This document shows positions 16,856 to 24,887 of a stretch of 32,036 nucleotides of DNA, in pieces. Source of the DNA: Gemmatimonadales bacterium (lineage in GTDB: Bacteria; Gemmatimonadota; Gemmatimonadetes; Longimicrobiales; Gaopeijiaceae); NCBI GenBank assembly GCA_007692605.1, contig REBS01000182.1:1-32036 (forward strand), given 5' to 3'. A program made the position numbers and the translations under genes. The notes below the pieces were generated by a model. That model did not search any database and was not told where the DNA came from. It saw only the letters and a program-made list of their open reading frames with translations. The first letter of the stretch is position 1. Every line of letters begins with the position of its first letter.

Positions 16856-18357
16856 GGCATCGCTCCGAAGGTCACCCCGGTCACCGAAGCCACGATCGCC
16901 TCGGAGAGCGAGAAGAAGCGGAAGATCGCATCGGGGAAGACCCCCAGCATGATCGAGAGGACCATCGTGAGGGCGATCGGCACCGTCATGAGCGCCGAGG
17001 CCTCGTCGAGCTTCACATGATCGGGCGAGCGCCGGAAGAAGGCGCGGGTCACGATCGGGAGCAGGTAGGCGGCGTTCAGGATCCCGCTCACCAGGAGCAC
17101 CCCCAGGAAGATCAGCGCGCCGGCATCGATCGCGCCTGCCGCCAGGTACCACTTCGAGATGAACCCTCCGACCAGGGGCACCCCGGCGAGCCCCACGGCC
17201 CCCACCCCGAAGGCGGTCAGGGTGAGCGGCATCTGGTGGCCGATCCCGTCGAGCTGGCTCACCTTCTTCTTGCCGGTGTGGATGTAGATCGCACCGGCGC
17301 AGAAGAAGAGCGTGATCTTCATGGCCGCGTGAGTCACCATGTGAAAGGCGGCGCCGAGCATGGCCTGCGGGGCCAGCAGCGCGACCCCCAGCACGATGTA
17401 CGAGAGGTGCCCGACGGTGGAGTACGCCAGCCGCGCCTTCAGGTCGTCTTTCGTGAGCGCGATGAACGACGCCAGGAGGATCGTGCCCCCCGCGAAGACC
17501 GCGAGCACCGCGGCGGCCCCGATCGCCCCCATCAGATCCGGCCCGAAGGTGTAGCCGACGAGTCGGACGAAGCCGAAGACACCCGCCTTCACGACGGCCA
17601 CCGCGTGCAGGAGCGCCGAGACCGGGGTCGGGGCGATCATGGCGTTGGGCAGCCAGGAGTGGATCGGCATGACACCGGCCTTCACACCGAAGCCGATGAA
17701 GAAGCACACGAAGACCGCCCAGAGGAGCCCGGTGCCCATCTCGGCCTCGAGGAACCCTCCGGCCACGAAGTCGAGCGTACCCGCCGCGTTCTGGATCAGC
17801 ACGGTTCCCGCGACGAGCGCGATGCCCGCCGTGATCGCGTAGACCAGGTACTGTCGGCCGATCCGGTACGCCTTCTCGGAGCCCGCGTGGATCACCAGCG
17901 GGTAGGTCGCGACCGACAGGATCTCGTAGAAGAGAACAAAGGTCAGCAGGTTGGCCGAAAAACAGATCCCGATCGTGGCCGACAGGCAGACGGCGAGCCA
18001 GGCGAAGAAGCGGGTCTGCTTGTGCTCCCCCCCCCCGCGCATGTAGCCGAAGGCGTAGAACGAGGTCAGGATCCAGAGAAAGGAGGCCGACAGCGCGAAG
18101 AGGATCCCCGCGGGATCCACCTTCAGCGCCAGCTCGAGCCCCGGCGAGATCTGCAGGAGGTTGACCTCGTAGCGCTCGCCCGCGAGCACGCCCGGGACCA
18201 TCGAGAAGACGATCCCGAACTTGGCCAGCGCCGCCAGGACGGTCCAGCTCTCGCGCAGGTTGCGGCGCCGCTCGCCGGTCAGCGCGACGGCCACCGCGGC
18301 CAGCGCCGAGACCAGGATCGCGACGAGTGCCCGGTTGTCGAGAAGAAGATCCATCAT
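16852..18357 (-). CDS. Second D-type antiporter subunit (NuoM/MrpD family, 501 aa)
   Basis: Chosen start ATG 18357 (MMDLLLDN) lies four bases after the previous stop; a reading 15 codons longer would overlap that gene and spoil the first helix. The protein is a 14-helix proton-translocating subunit with the helix-5 glutamate (Glu145 in LFYEILSV), the helix-7 lysine (Lys226 in FGVKAGVMPIHSWLP), and His251 and Lys257 in SALLHAVAVVKAGVF. All charges needed for a proton half-channel are therefore present. It is more like the NuoL/M group around helix 8 than the first D-type subunit is. It belongs to the same operon and should lie next to the canonical MrpD in the membrane arm. Confidence 0.9.
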   Translation of the reverse strand: MMDLLLDNRALVAILVSALAAVAVALTGERRRNLRESWTVLAALAKFGIVFSMVPGVLAGERYEVNLLQISPGLELALKVDPAGILFALSASFLWILTSFYAFGYMRGGGEHKQTRFFAWLAVCLSATIGICFSANLLTFVLFYEILSVATYPLVIHAGSEKAYRIGRQYLVYAITAGIALVAGTVLIQNAAGTLDFVAGGFLEAEMGTGLLWAVFVCFFIGFGVKAGVMPIHSWLPNAMIAPTPVSALLHAVAVVKAGVFGFVRLVGYTFGPDLMGAIGAAAVLAVFAGGTILLASFIALTKDDLKARLAYSTVGHLSYIVLGVALLAPQAMLGAAFHMVTHAAMKITLFFCAGAIYIHTGKKKVSQLDGIGHQMPLTLTAFGVGAVGLAGVPLVGGFISKWYLAAGAIDAGALIFLGVLLVSGILNAAYLLPIVTRAFFRRSPDHVKLDEASALMTVPIALTMVLSIMLGVFPDAIFRFFSLSEAIVASVTGVTFGAMP

Positions 18358-18361
18358 CGGG

Positions 18362-19855
18362 TCAGCCCCCCAGCGGAGCGACGACGCGCTCCAGAAGGGC
18401 ACTCACGATGAGCACGTTGAAGATTCCGACGGCCATGACCGCGGTGGCCATGATCGTGATGGGCCAGAACATCGAGGCCGGGGCTTCGCCCGCCTCGCGG
18501 GGCTCGTGGTCGGCGACGGCCGAATCCGTCTCGGGGTCGCGATAGATCATCTCGACGACCCGGAAGAAGTAGATCGCCGAGAGGAGTGACGAGGCGATGA
18601 TCACCGCGAACCAGATCCAGGCCCCCGCGTCGGCAGCGCCCAGGAGCAGGTACCACTTCGAGAAGAAGCCCGCGGTGGGCGGGATCCCGACCATGGCCAG
18701 CACGCCCACCGTGAAGGCCACCATCGTCCAGGGCATCGCCCGCCCCACGCCCACGTACTCCGGGATCTTCGTGGTCCCGAAGCGCAGCCGCACCGCGCCC
18801 CCGATCATGAAGAGCAGGCCCTTCATGAGGGCGTGGTTGAGAATGTGCAGGAGCCCTCCGATCATCCCGAGCGGATTGGCCAGGCCGATCCCGAGCCCGA
18901 TGTAGCCGAGCTGCCCCACCGACGAGTAGGCGAGCATGCGCCTGTAGTCGTGCTGGGCGACCGCCAGAACCGACCCGAAGAGGATGCCCGCGGCCGAGAC
19001 CCACCCGATGGTGGTCGCGATCGGCAGGCTCTCGGTGAAGAATCCCGGCGGGAAGACATCGAGGAAGAGGCGGATGATCGCGTATGCCGAGACCTTCGTC
19101 ATGATCGGGGCGATCAGCCCCGCCGAGACCGAGGGCGCGTTCGTGTAGACGTCGGGAAGCCAGAGATGGAAGGGGAAGAGGGCCATCTTCACCCCGAGCC
19201 CCACCACCATCAGCACCGCGGCCACGATGACCGCCCGCGACTCCATCAGCTCGGGCAGGCGCATCGAGAGATCCGCCATGTTCACCGTGCCCGCGGCGAA
19301 GTACAGGTACGCCACCCCGAGCAGGTAGAAGCCACCGCCCACCGCCCCGAACAGGAGGTAGCGGAGGGTGGCGACCGGTGCCCCCCGATCTCCGATCGCG
19401 AGGAGCGCGTAGGCCGCGAGCGCCGCGATCTCGAGGAAGACGTAGAGGTTGAAGACGTCGCCCGTCAGGCACATCCCCACGAGGCCGGCCAGGACCAGCG
19501 TCATCGACGGGTAGACCATCCCCTGGCGTCCCGGCGTCTCCAACGCCAGGGAGCGGGGGGCGTAGATCAGCACCATCACCCCGATGAAGGTGATCAGGGT
19601 GACCATGTAGGCGGCGAGCGAGTCGAGAACGAACTCGATCCCGATCGGGGGGACCCACGCGCCCATCGCGTAGCGGATCGCCTCGCCGTCTCCCTGGATC
19701 ACCGCCTGCAGCCCCAGGATTGAGCAGACGAAGGCGAAGACCGCGCCGGCCAGCGCGATCAGGTGCGCGGCCCGGTGGCTCTTCAGCCCCACCAGGAGCG
19801 CCACCAGCGAGGCCAGGAGCAGCGAAGTGGGGATCAGTGCGGGAATCTGACTCAC
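18362..19855 (-). CDS. mnhD: Na+/H+ antiporter subunit D (MnhD/MrpD/MbhH-like, 497 aa)
   Basis: It directly follows the C subunit with a 4-bp overlap, the standard C-D order of Mrp operons. Proton-channel residues are Glu142 (VFLEIAAL), Lys223 (GVKMALFPFHLWLP) and Lys254 (MTKVSAYA). The length matches MrpD. In Mrp complexes this subunit exchanges protons for sodium or other cations across the inner membrane. The C-terminus has a hydrophilic segment (EPREAGEAP) before its last helix. No full MrpA (about 800 residues) is encoded in the window, so this and the two other D-type proteins must supply all antiporter channels. Confidence 0.94.
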   Translation of the reverse strand: MSQIPALIPTSLLLASLVALLVGLKSHRAAHLIALAGAVFAFVCSILGLQAVIQGDGEAIRYAMGAWVPPIGIEFVLDSLAAYMVTLITFIGVMVLIYAPRSLALETPGRQGMVYPSMTLVLAGLVGMCLTGDVFNLYVFLEIAALAAYALLAIGDRGAPVATLRYLLFGAVGGGFYLLGVAYLYFAAGTVNMADLSMRLPELMESRAVIVAAVLMVVGLGVKMALFPFHLWLPDVYTNAPSVSAGLIAPIMTKVSAYAIIRLFLDVFPPGFFTESLPIATTIGWVSAAGILFGSVLAVAQHDYRRMLAYSSVGQLGYIGLGIGLANPLGMIGGLLHILNHALMKGLLFMIGGAVRLRFGTTKIPEYVGVGRAMPWTMVAFTVGVLAMVGIPPTAGFFSKWYLLLGAADAGAWIWFAVIIASSLLSAIYFFRVVEMIYRDPETDSAVADHEPREAGEAPASMFWPITIMATAVMAVGIFNVLIVSALLERVVAPLGG

Positions 19856-20229
19856 GCCGATTCCCTCATCCGCCGCAGAAGCTCCACCTCATCGAGCGTA
19901 CCGTAGCGCCGATGCAGGACCAGGATCAACGAGAGCGCGACCCCGGTGATCGCCACACCGACCACGATCGCGGTGAGCACGATCACCTGGGGGAGCGGGT
20001 TGATGTACAGCTCGGGTGACGTTCCCATCTCGGGGACCCGGACGGGAATGGTCGCCCCCTGCTTCGTCGCGCCCTGAATGAAGAACAGGTAGATCGAGGT
20101 CTGGAAGATGGTCATGCCGATGACCTTCTTCATGAGATTGCGCTTCACGGTCATCCCGTAGAGCCCGATCCCGAAGAGCACCGCGATCAGGATGTACGGG
20201 TAGCGTGAGAGCAGGAAGTCGGCGGTCAT
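19852..20229 (-). CDS. mnhC: Na+/H+ antiporter subunit C (MnhC/MrpC, NuoK-like, 125 aa)
   Basis: Three predicted helices and the NuoK/MrpC pattern (GIGLYGMTVKRNLMKKVIG, then a QTSIYLFF helix and a NPLPQVIVLTAIVVGVA helix) identify it. ATGA overlaps link it to subunit B upstream and subunit D downstream. It forms the small three-helix element next to the D-type channel, as NuoK does in complex I. The loop between helices 2 and 3 carries charged residues and a VPEMGTSPE segment. Length is normal for the family. Confidence 0.93.
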   Translation of the reverse strand: MTADFLLSRYPYILIAVLFGIGLYGMTVKRNLMKKVIGMTIFQTSIYLFFIQGATKQGATIPVRVPEMGTSPELYINPLPQVIVLTAIVVGVAITGVALSLILVLHRRYGTLDEVELLRRMRESA

Positions 20230-20657
20230 TCCACACCCCCGGTTTCCAGTGCATCGTAGATGGCCACCAGCGCCCCCCAGACGAGAAAGCCGATGAAGAC
20301 CTCGGCGAAGAAGATGCCCCAGTAGCGAAGCTCGTCGGCGCTCATGCCGGGCACGGCGAGCGCGTACTCGAGGAAGTTGCCTCCGAACAGCATCGACATG
20401 AAGCCGAGGAGCGCGAAGGCCAGCGCCCCGAAGCCCGCGATCACGATGCCCGCCTCACGCGGAAAGCGGTCGTAGGACTCGTCGCCCATCGAGACCCGCA
20501 GGAGGATGATCGAGGCGGCGAGCATGACGCCCCCCTGGAAGCCTCCCCCGGGCGAGTAGTGACCGTGCGTGATCACGTAGAAGGCGAAGACCTGGATCAG
20601 GGGCACCATGGCCCGGGCGACCACGTACAGGAAGACGGACTCGAAGCGACTCGTCAT
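20226..20657 (-). CDS. mnhB: Na+/H+ antiporter subunit B (MnhB/MrpB/MbhF domain, 143 aa)
   Basis: The family hallmark is HGHYSPGGGFQGG at 31-43, at the first helix turn, followed by three more hydrophobic helices (about 44-58, 71-91, 112-132). It overlaps the MbhE-like gene upstream and subunit C downstream by 4 bp each. MrpB is an obligate membrane subunit close to the MrpA C-terminal domains. Here those domains are supplied by the two small proteins encoded just upstream. Length is typical. Confidence 0.93.
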   Translation of the reverse strand: MTSRFESVFLYVVARAMVPLIQVFAFYVITHGHYSPGGGFQGGVMLAASIILLRVSMGDESYDRFPREAGIVIAGFGALAFALLGFMSMLFGGNFLEYALAVPGMSADELRYWGIFFAEVFIGFLVWGALVAIYDALETGGVE

Positions 20658-21022
20658 GTGCCGTCTCCGTAGAGGCCTTCTCCCGCGGCCATCCGTGCCG
20701 CCTTCTCGGCGTCGGCCTGGCTGAAGAGGCCTCCCTCGGTCCCGTCCTCGCGCCGGCGTCTCCGCAGCAGGATCAGCAGGCAGGAGAGCCCGGCGGCGAC
20801 CACCACGACGGCCTCGCCGAAGGTGTCGAAACCCCGGTAGTCGGCGAGCACCGCGGTGACCATGTTCGGGGTCTTCGAATCGGTGTAGGCGTTCTCGATG
20901 TAGTAGGTCGAGACCCCGGTCGAGGCGGGTGAGGTCGGGTCGCCCCGCTCGGGAAGGTCGTTCGTGCCCCAGACCACGAAGCCGGCCAGGATCCCGATCA
21001 GGATGATCGCGAAGAGCTTCAT
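20654..21022 (-). CDS. MbhE-like subunit (last domain of MrpA as a separate protein, 122 aa)
   Basis: An N-terminal helix (3-19) is followed by an extracytoplasmic segment with NMVTAVLADYRGFDTFGEA, the signature of MbhE and of the extreme C-terminus of MrpA. A second helix (about 70-87) and an Arg-rich cytoplasmic tail follow. Its start shares one base with the upstream stop (TGATG). In MbhE-containing complexes this piece helps build the sodium-translocation part rather than the hydrogenase. In typical bacterial Mrp it is fused into MrpA; here it is separate, as in archaeal Mbh. Confidence 0.87.
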   Translation of the reverse strand: MKLFAIILIGILAGFVVWGTNDLPERGDPTSPASTGVSTYYIENAYTDSKTPNMVTAVLADYRGFDTFGEAVVVVAAGLSCLLILLRRRRREDGTEGGLFSQADAEKAARMAAGEGLYGDGT

Positions 21023-21267
21023 CAGTCCTCCGACTCCCGTCCGACGAAGACGAGTGCGAGAAGCAGGAAGACCCCGGTCAGCCCGGCGCCCAGCGCCGCC
21101 TCGGTGAGCGCCACGTCGGGCGCCCCGAGCTTGGCGAACAGGAGCGCCATGAGGAAGCTGAAGCCGGTCAGCACGCCGACCGCCGCCAGCAGGTCGCGCA
21201 CCTCGAGCGCCAGGATCGCGAAGAGCACCAGGATCACCATGAGCCAGAAGTCGAGCTGGTAGATCAC
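21022..21267 (-). CDS. MbhD-like subunit (DUF4040-type domain of MrpA as a separate protein, 81 aa)
   Basis: Three helices and the signature GAPDVALTEAALGAGLT identify the DUF4040/MbhD domain, which in most bacteria is part of the long MrpA. The gene overlaps MnhG by 4 bp and the MbhE-like gene by one base. The conserved acidic residues in PDVALTEA are intact, so ion-coupling function is likely. It is the NuoJ-like element of the membrane arm. Confidence 0.9.
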   Translation of the reverse strand: MIYQLDFWLMVILVLFAILALEVRDLLAAVGVLTGFSFLMALLFAKLGAPDVALTEAALGAGLTGVFLLLALVFVGRESED

Positions 21268-21587
21268 GTGCGCTCCTCCCCTCGGACCCAGACCTTGATC
21301 CCGGCGTTCAGCGCGGCGCGGGTGAGGGTGTGGATTCCGGTGGGGTTCGTGACCGCCACGAGCACCAGGATCAGCAGGAGCTTGGCGCTGTCGAGGTCGA
21401 CCCCGTTGTGGAGCGCGAGTCCCAGCAGCAGGAGGAGCGAACCCAGCGTCTCCGATTTTCCGACGGCGTGGGCACGGGTGAAGAAATCGGGCAGCCGGAT
21501 CAGACCGACCGCGCTGATCATCAGGAAGAAGCCACCGGCCACGAAGAGCACGATCGAGAGGATCTCGAGGATCAGCATGAGGCTCAT
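21264..21587 (-). CDS. mnhG: Na+/H+ antiporter subunit G (MnhG/MrpG/MbhC, 107 aa)
   Basis: The MnhG signature is clear: GLIRLPDFFTRAHAVGKSET around residues 28-47, flanked by three hydrophobic helices. It overlaps MnhF upstream and the MbhD-like gene downstream by 4 bp each. MrpE, F and G form the small-subunit end of the complex. Length is normal, and the C-terminus ends in a charged tail (WVRGEERT). Confidence 0.93.
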   Translation of the reverse strand: MSLMLILEILSIVLFVAGGFFLMISAVGLIRLPDFFTRAHAVGKSETLGSLLLLLGLALHNGVDLDSAKLLLILVLVAVTNPTGIHTLTRAALNAGIKVWVRGEERT

Positions 21588-21940
21588 TCGGCCCTCCCCC
21601 CGTCGGCGATTTCGGTGACCCCGGATTCGATCACGCCGCCCTCGGGGGTCCCGGGGGTCGGGTCCTCGGTGACCTTCGGCCGGGTGTAATCCAGGAATTT
21701 CGCAATCGCCACGACGCCGACAAAGTTCAGGATCGCGTAGGTGATCGCCAGGTCGAGAAAGCCCTCGGGACGCCCGAAGATGAACCCGATCACGGCGAGA
21801 AGGAGGACGGCGTTGGTGCCGATCACCCCGACGCCCAGGAGCCGGTCGTAGAGGGACGGGCCCATCAGCACACGGATGAAGCTGACCCCGATCAGGAGGA
21901 TCAGGAAGAGCGCGGTCAGGAAGAGGGCCATGGCGATCAT
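21584..21940 (-). CDS. mnhF: Na+/H+ antiporter subunit F (MnhF/MrpF/MbhB, 118 aa)
   Basis: Three helices carry the family pattern GPSLYDRLLGVGVIG followed by DLAITYAILNFVGVVAIAKFL. A hydrophilic C-terminal tail of about 30 residues (VTEDPTPGTPEGG) extends beyond the usual MrpF end. ATG 21940 overlaps the subunit E stop as ATGA. It is an inner-membrane part of the antiporter. Confidence 0.92.
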   Translation of the reverse strand: MIAMALFLTALFLILLIGVSFIRVLMGPSLYDRLLGVGVIGTNAVLLLAVIGFIFGRPEGFLDLAITYAILNFVGVVAIAKFLDYTRPKVTEDPTPGTPEGGVIESGVTEIADGGRAE

Positions 21941-22587
21941 GTCGGGCCTTCCCCGCCCCGAGGCCGTGACTCGTCGCGCTTCCGGTGCTGCTCGTGGTAC
22001 TCCGCGGCGAGCTCGCTCTGCCTCAGTTCGTCCATCGAATCACCCCAGAGGAGCTGGGGTGGGGGCTCGGGCCCCTCTCCGAAGATGGGTCCCACCAGGT
22101 TCTGGAGCTCCCCCGTGGTGACCGCGGTCGCCGTCTCGGGGTGAAGCGCGTGGACCAGGTACTCCCCATCCTTCAGATCGATCGTCACGGTGCCCGGCGT
22201 CAGCGTGATCGAGTTGGCCACGAGCGCCTGCGCCACCTCGCTCTGGAGCTCCGTCCGGAAGACCAGCAGCTTGGGCTCGATGGGCATCGACGGGCTCAGG
22301 ATCCGGACCGCGACATCGATGTTGGCCTTGATCACGTTCCAGACGAGCCAGCCCAGGTACCGCACGAGCCCTCGCGTCGCCCGCACCAGCTCCGAGAAGC
22401 TCTCGGCGCCCCCCTGGGCACGCGGGCGGAAGGGCCGCTCGGGGTTCATCCACATGACGAGGCCCAGCGTCAGGACCATGAAGATGAAGTACTGCACCCC
22501 GATCCGCCCGGAGAGGAGGAGCCAGAAGACGGACAAGAGGATGGCGAGTGCCACCGTCCTTCCGATCTGTGGTTCCCTGCTGGCCAT
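21937..22587 (-). CDS. mnhE: Na+/H+ antiporter subunit E (MnhE/MrpE/MbhA, 216 aa), first gene of the antiporter operon
   Basis: I chose ATG 22587 (MASREPQIGRTVALAI), which puts the first helix close to the N-terminus; an upstream start would add 34 unrelated residues. A GAGAGG purine tract lies close before it. Two N-terminal helices (about 12-28 and 32-48) are followed by a soluble domain with the MrpE-type pattern LTPGTVTIDLKDGEYLVHAL. The C-terminus extends into an acidic, hydrophilic tail (SELAAEYHEQHRKRDES). The operon promoter should lie in 22588-22738. Within that stretch I see short GC hairpins and TATACA but no convincing promoter pair. Confidence 0.9.
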   Translation of the reverse strand: MASREPQIGRTVALAILLSVFWLLLSGRIGVQYFIFMVLTLGLVMWMNPERPFRPRAQGGAESFSELVRATRGLVRYLGWLVWNVIKANIDVAVRILSPSMPIEPKLLVFRTELQSEVAQALVANSITLTPGTVTIDLKDGEYLVHALHPETATAVTTGELQNLVGPIFGEGPEPPPQLLWGDSMDELRQSELAAEYHEQHRKRDESRPRGGEGPT

Positions 22588-22738
22588 GGCCTCTCTCGGT
22601 CCGGGTCCGGTGTCGACGCGCGGGTCCCCCGAGGGGCCACGCAGAATCAGCAAAGCTCGAAATGTGTAAATCCCCGCTCGGGGGGGCAAGGTCCCGGGTG
22701 TATAGGCCGGGCCCGCGAAACCCCGGGCACCGCTGGCA

Positions 22739-24805
22739 TCAGAGCGCTTTCAGGACCTCGCGGGATCGTGCGATCACTGCCTCGACAGTGACCCCGAGCT
22801 TCTCGTAGAGAACCGGAGCCGGTGCCGACGCCCCGAACCGGTCGATCCCGACCGAGGCCCCATCGAGCCCGATGAAGCGCTCCCATCCGAGGGTGGTGCC
22901 GGCCTCGACCGAGACCCGTGCGCGCACCGCCGGTGGGAGGACCCGGTCGCGGTAGGCGGCGTCCTGGCGGCCGAACAGCGTCCAGCTCATCAGGCTCACG
23001 ACCCGGGTCGGGGTGCCCTCGCCCTCGAGCACCTCGGCGGCCTCGACCGCCAGCTGAAGTTCGGAGCCCGTGCCGATCAGGATGAGGGCCGGCTCACCCC
23101 CGTCGGCCTCGCGGAAGATGTAGCCGCCGCGACGGACCTCGTCGGGATCCGGGGTGCGCTCCCTCGACAGGGGCGGGACCCCCTGGCGGGTGAGCGAGAG
23201 GAAGGCGGGGCCGTCGATGCGCTCCATGGCGAGCCGCCAGGCGTGCGCGGTCTCGAGGGCGTCGGCGGGGCGAAGATCCACCAGGTTGGGGATCGCCCGG
23301 AGCGCCAGGAGCTGCTCGACGGGCTGGTGCGTCGGGCCGTCCTCGCCGAGTCCGATCGAGTCGTGGGTGAACACGTAGGTGACCGGCTGCTTCATGAGCC
23401 CCGCCAGGCGGATCGCCGGGCGCATGTAGTCCGAAAAGATCAGGAAGGTGCCGCCGTAGGGCCGCACCCCGCCGTGGAGCGCCATCCCGTTCATGATCGA
23501 GCCCATGGCGTGCTCACGCACCCCGTAGTGGAGATTCCGTCCGGCCGCGTTGCCGGCGAAGATCGACCCCGCCTCGGCGATCTCGGTCTTGTTCGAGGGG
23601 GCCAGGTCGGCGGATCCCCCGATCAGGTTCGGGACCTTCGCCGCGAGACCCTGCAGCACCTTGCCCGAGACCGCGCGGGTCGCGGCGCCCTTCGTCTCGG
23701 CCGACAGGTCGGGGATCCCCTCGGCCCAGTCGTCCGGAAGCTCGCCGGCCAGGAACTGCTCGAGCTCGGCCGCCGCCTCGGGGTGCTCGGCGCGGTACGC
23801 CTCGAAGCGAGCGGTCCAGTCGGCTTCGAGCGCGGCTCCGCGGGGGCCGCAGTGGCCCCACTCGCGCCGGGCCTCTTCGGGTACGTGGAAGGGCTCGTGC
23901 GAGGGATAGCCGAGGCGCTCCTTGGTGAGCCGGATCTCGTCCTCGCCCAGGGGAGCACCGTGCGCTCCCGCCGTGCCCGCCTTGTTGGGGCTTCCCCACG
24001 CGATCGTGGTGCGCAGCGAGATGAGCGAGGGGCGTCCGTTCTCGGCCCGCGCGCGCTCGATGGCGTCGTGCAGCGAGGCGAGGTCGTTTCCGCCCTCGAC
24101 GACCTGTGTGTGCCAGCCGTAGCTCTCGAAGCGCTTGAGCTGATCGGTCGACGAGGCCAGGTCGGTGGATCCCTCGATCGTGATCTCGTTGTCGTCGAAG
24201 ATCCAGATCAGCTTGCCGAGCTTCTGGTGCCCCGCGATCTCGGCCGCCTCGTGCGAGACGCCCTCCATGAGGTCGCCGTCGGAGCAGAAGGCCCAGGTGC
24301 GATGGTCGATGATCCGGTGGCCCGGCCGGTTGAAGCGGGCGGCGAGCCAGCGTTCCGCCAGCGCCATCCCGACGCTGTTCGCGACCCCCTGGCCGAGCGG
24401 CCCGGTGGTGGTCTCGACCCCCGCAGGCTCGCCCAGCTCGGGGTGTCCGGCGGTGGGGCTTTCCCACTGGCGGAAGTTGCGCAGGTCGTCGAGCGAGAGC
24501 TCGTATCCGCTCAGGTGCAGGAGCGAGTAGATGAGCATCGAGGCGTGGCCCACCGAGAGGACGAAGCGGTCGCGGTCGATCCAGTGCGGATTGGCCGGAT
24601 TGTGCCGCAGGTGATGCCGCCAGAGCAGGTAGCCCGCGGGGGCCAGCGCCATCGGGGTGCCCGGGTGCCCGGAGTTGGCGGCCTGGACCGCGTCCATCGA
24701 GAGCACGCGTACGGCATCGATGGCCAGCCGCGCGGTGTCCGGGGAGGGGAGGTCGGGGTGGTCTGGGAGCCGGAGCGGATCGGTGGTCATGGCGTCGTCG
24801 GGCAT
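22739..24805 (-). CDS. tkt: Transketolase (688 aa)
   Basis: Transketolase moves two-carbon units between sugar phosphates in the pentose phosphate pathway, using thiamine diphosphate and a divalent metal. Visible landmarks are SGHPG (45-49), [14 protein letters not shown] (from 135), the ThDP/metal motif SDGDLMEG (175-182) with Asn206, the catalytic Glu431 in GVREHAMG, and [17 protein letters not shown] (481-497). Length is normal. The start ATG 24805 has AAGGCGA eight bases upstream; a second in-frame ATG five codons on cannot be excluded. It lies 82 bp after leuS and 151 bp before mnhE on the same strand, so it may share transcripts with either. Confidence 0.97.
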   Translation of the reverse strand: MPDDAMTTDPLRLPDHPDLPSPDTARLAIDAVRVLSMDAVQAANSGHPGTPMALAPAGYLLWRHHLRHNPANPHWIDRDRFVLSVGHASMLIYSLLHLSGYELSLDDLRNFRQWESPTAGHPELGEPAGVETTTGPLGQGVANSVGMALAERWLAARFNRPGHRIIDHRTWAFCSDGDLMEGVSHEAAEIAGHQKLGKLIWIFDDNEITIEGSTDLASSTDQLKRFESYGWHTQVVEGGNDLASLHDAIERARAENGRPSLISLRTTIAWGSPNKAGTAGAHGAPLGEDEIRLTKERLGYPSHEPFHVPEEARREWGHCGPRGAALEADWTARFEAYRAEHPEAAAELEQFLAGELPDDWAEGIPDLSAETKGAATRAVSGKVLQGLAAKVPNLIGGSADLAPSNKTEIAEAGSIFAGNAAGRNLHYGVREHAMGSIMNGMALHGGVRPYGGTFLIFSDYMRPAIRLAGLMKQPVTYVFTHDSIGLGEDGPTHQPVEQLLALRAIPNLVDLRPADALETAHAWRLAMERIDGPAFLSLTRQGVPPLSRERTPDPDEVRRGGYIFREADGGEPALILIGTGSELQLAVEAAEVLEGEGTPTRVVSLMSWTLFGRQDAAYRDRVLPPAVRARVSVEAGTTLGWERFIGLDGASVGIDRFGASAPAPVLYEKLGVTVEAVIARSREVLKAL

Positions 24806-24887
24806 CGGGTCGGTCGCCTTGTCGGGTCGGTTCGTCAGAGAGGGTGGGCCGCCGCCGAAGCGGGGCGTCGGGGATCGGACGTCGGGG

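Noticed and set aside
12512-17020. 1502-codon open frame on the + strand across the M14 and antiporter genes
   Set aside because: It runs antisense to several well-identified overlapping genes. The translation is a charged, repetitive string typical of the complementary frame in GC-rich DNA.
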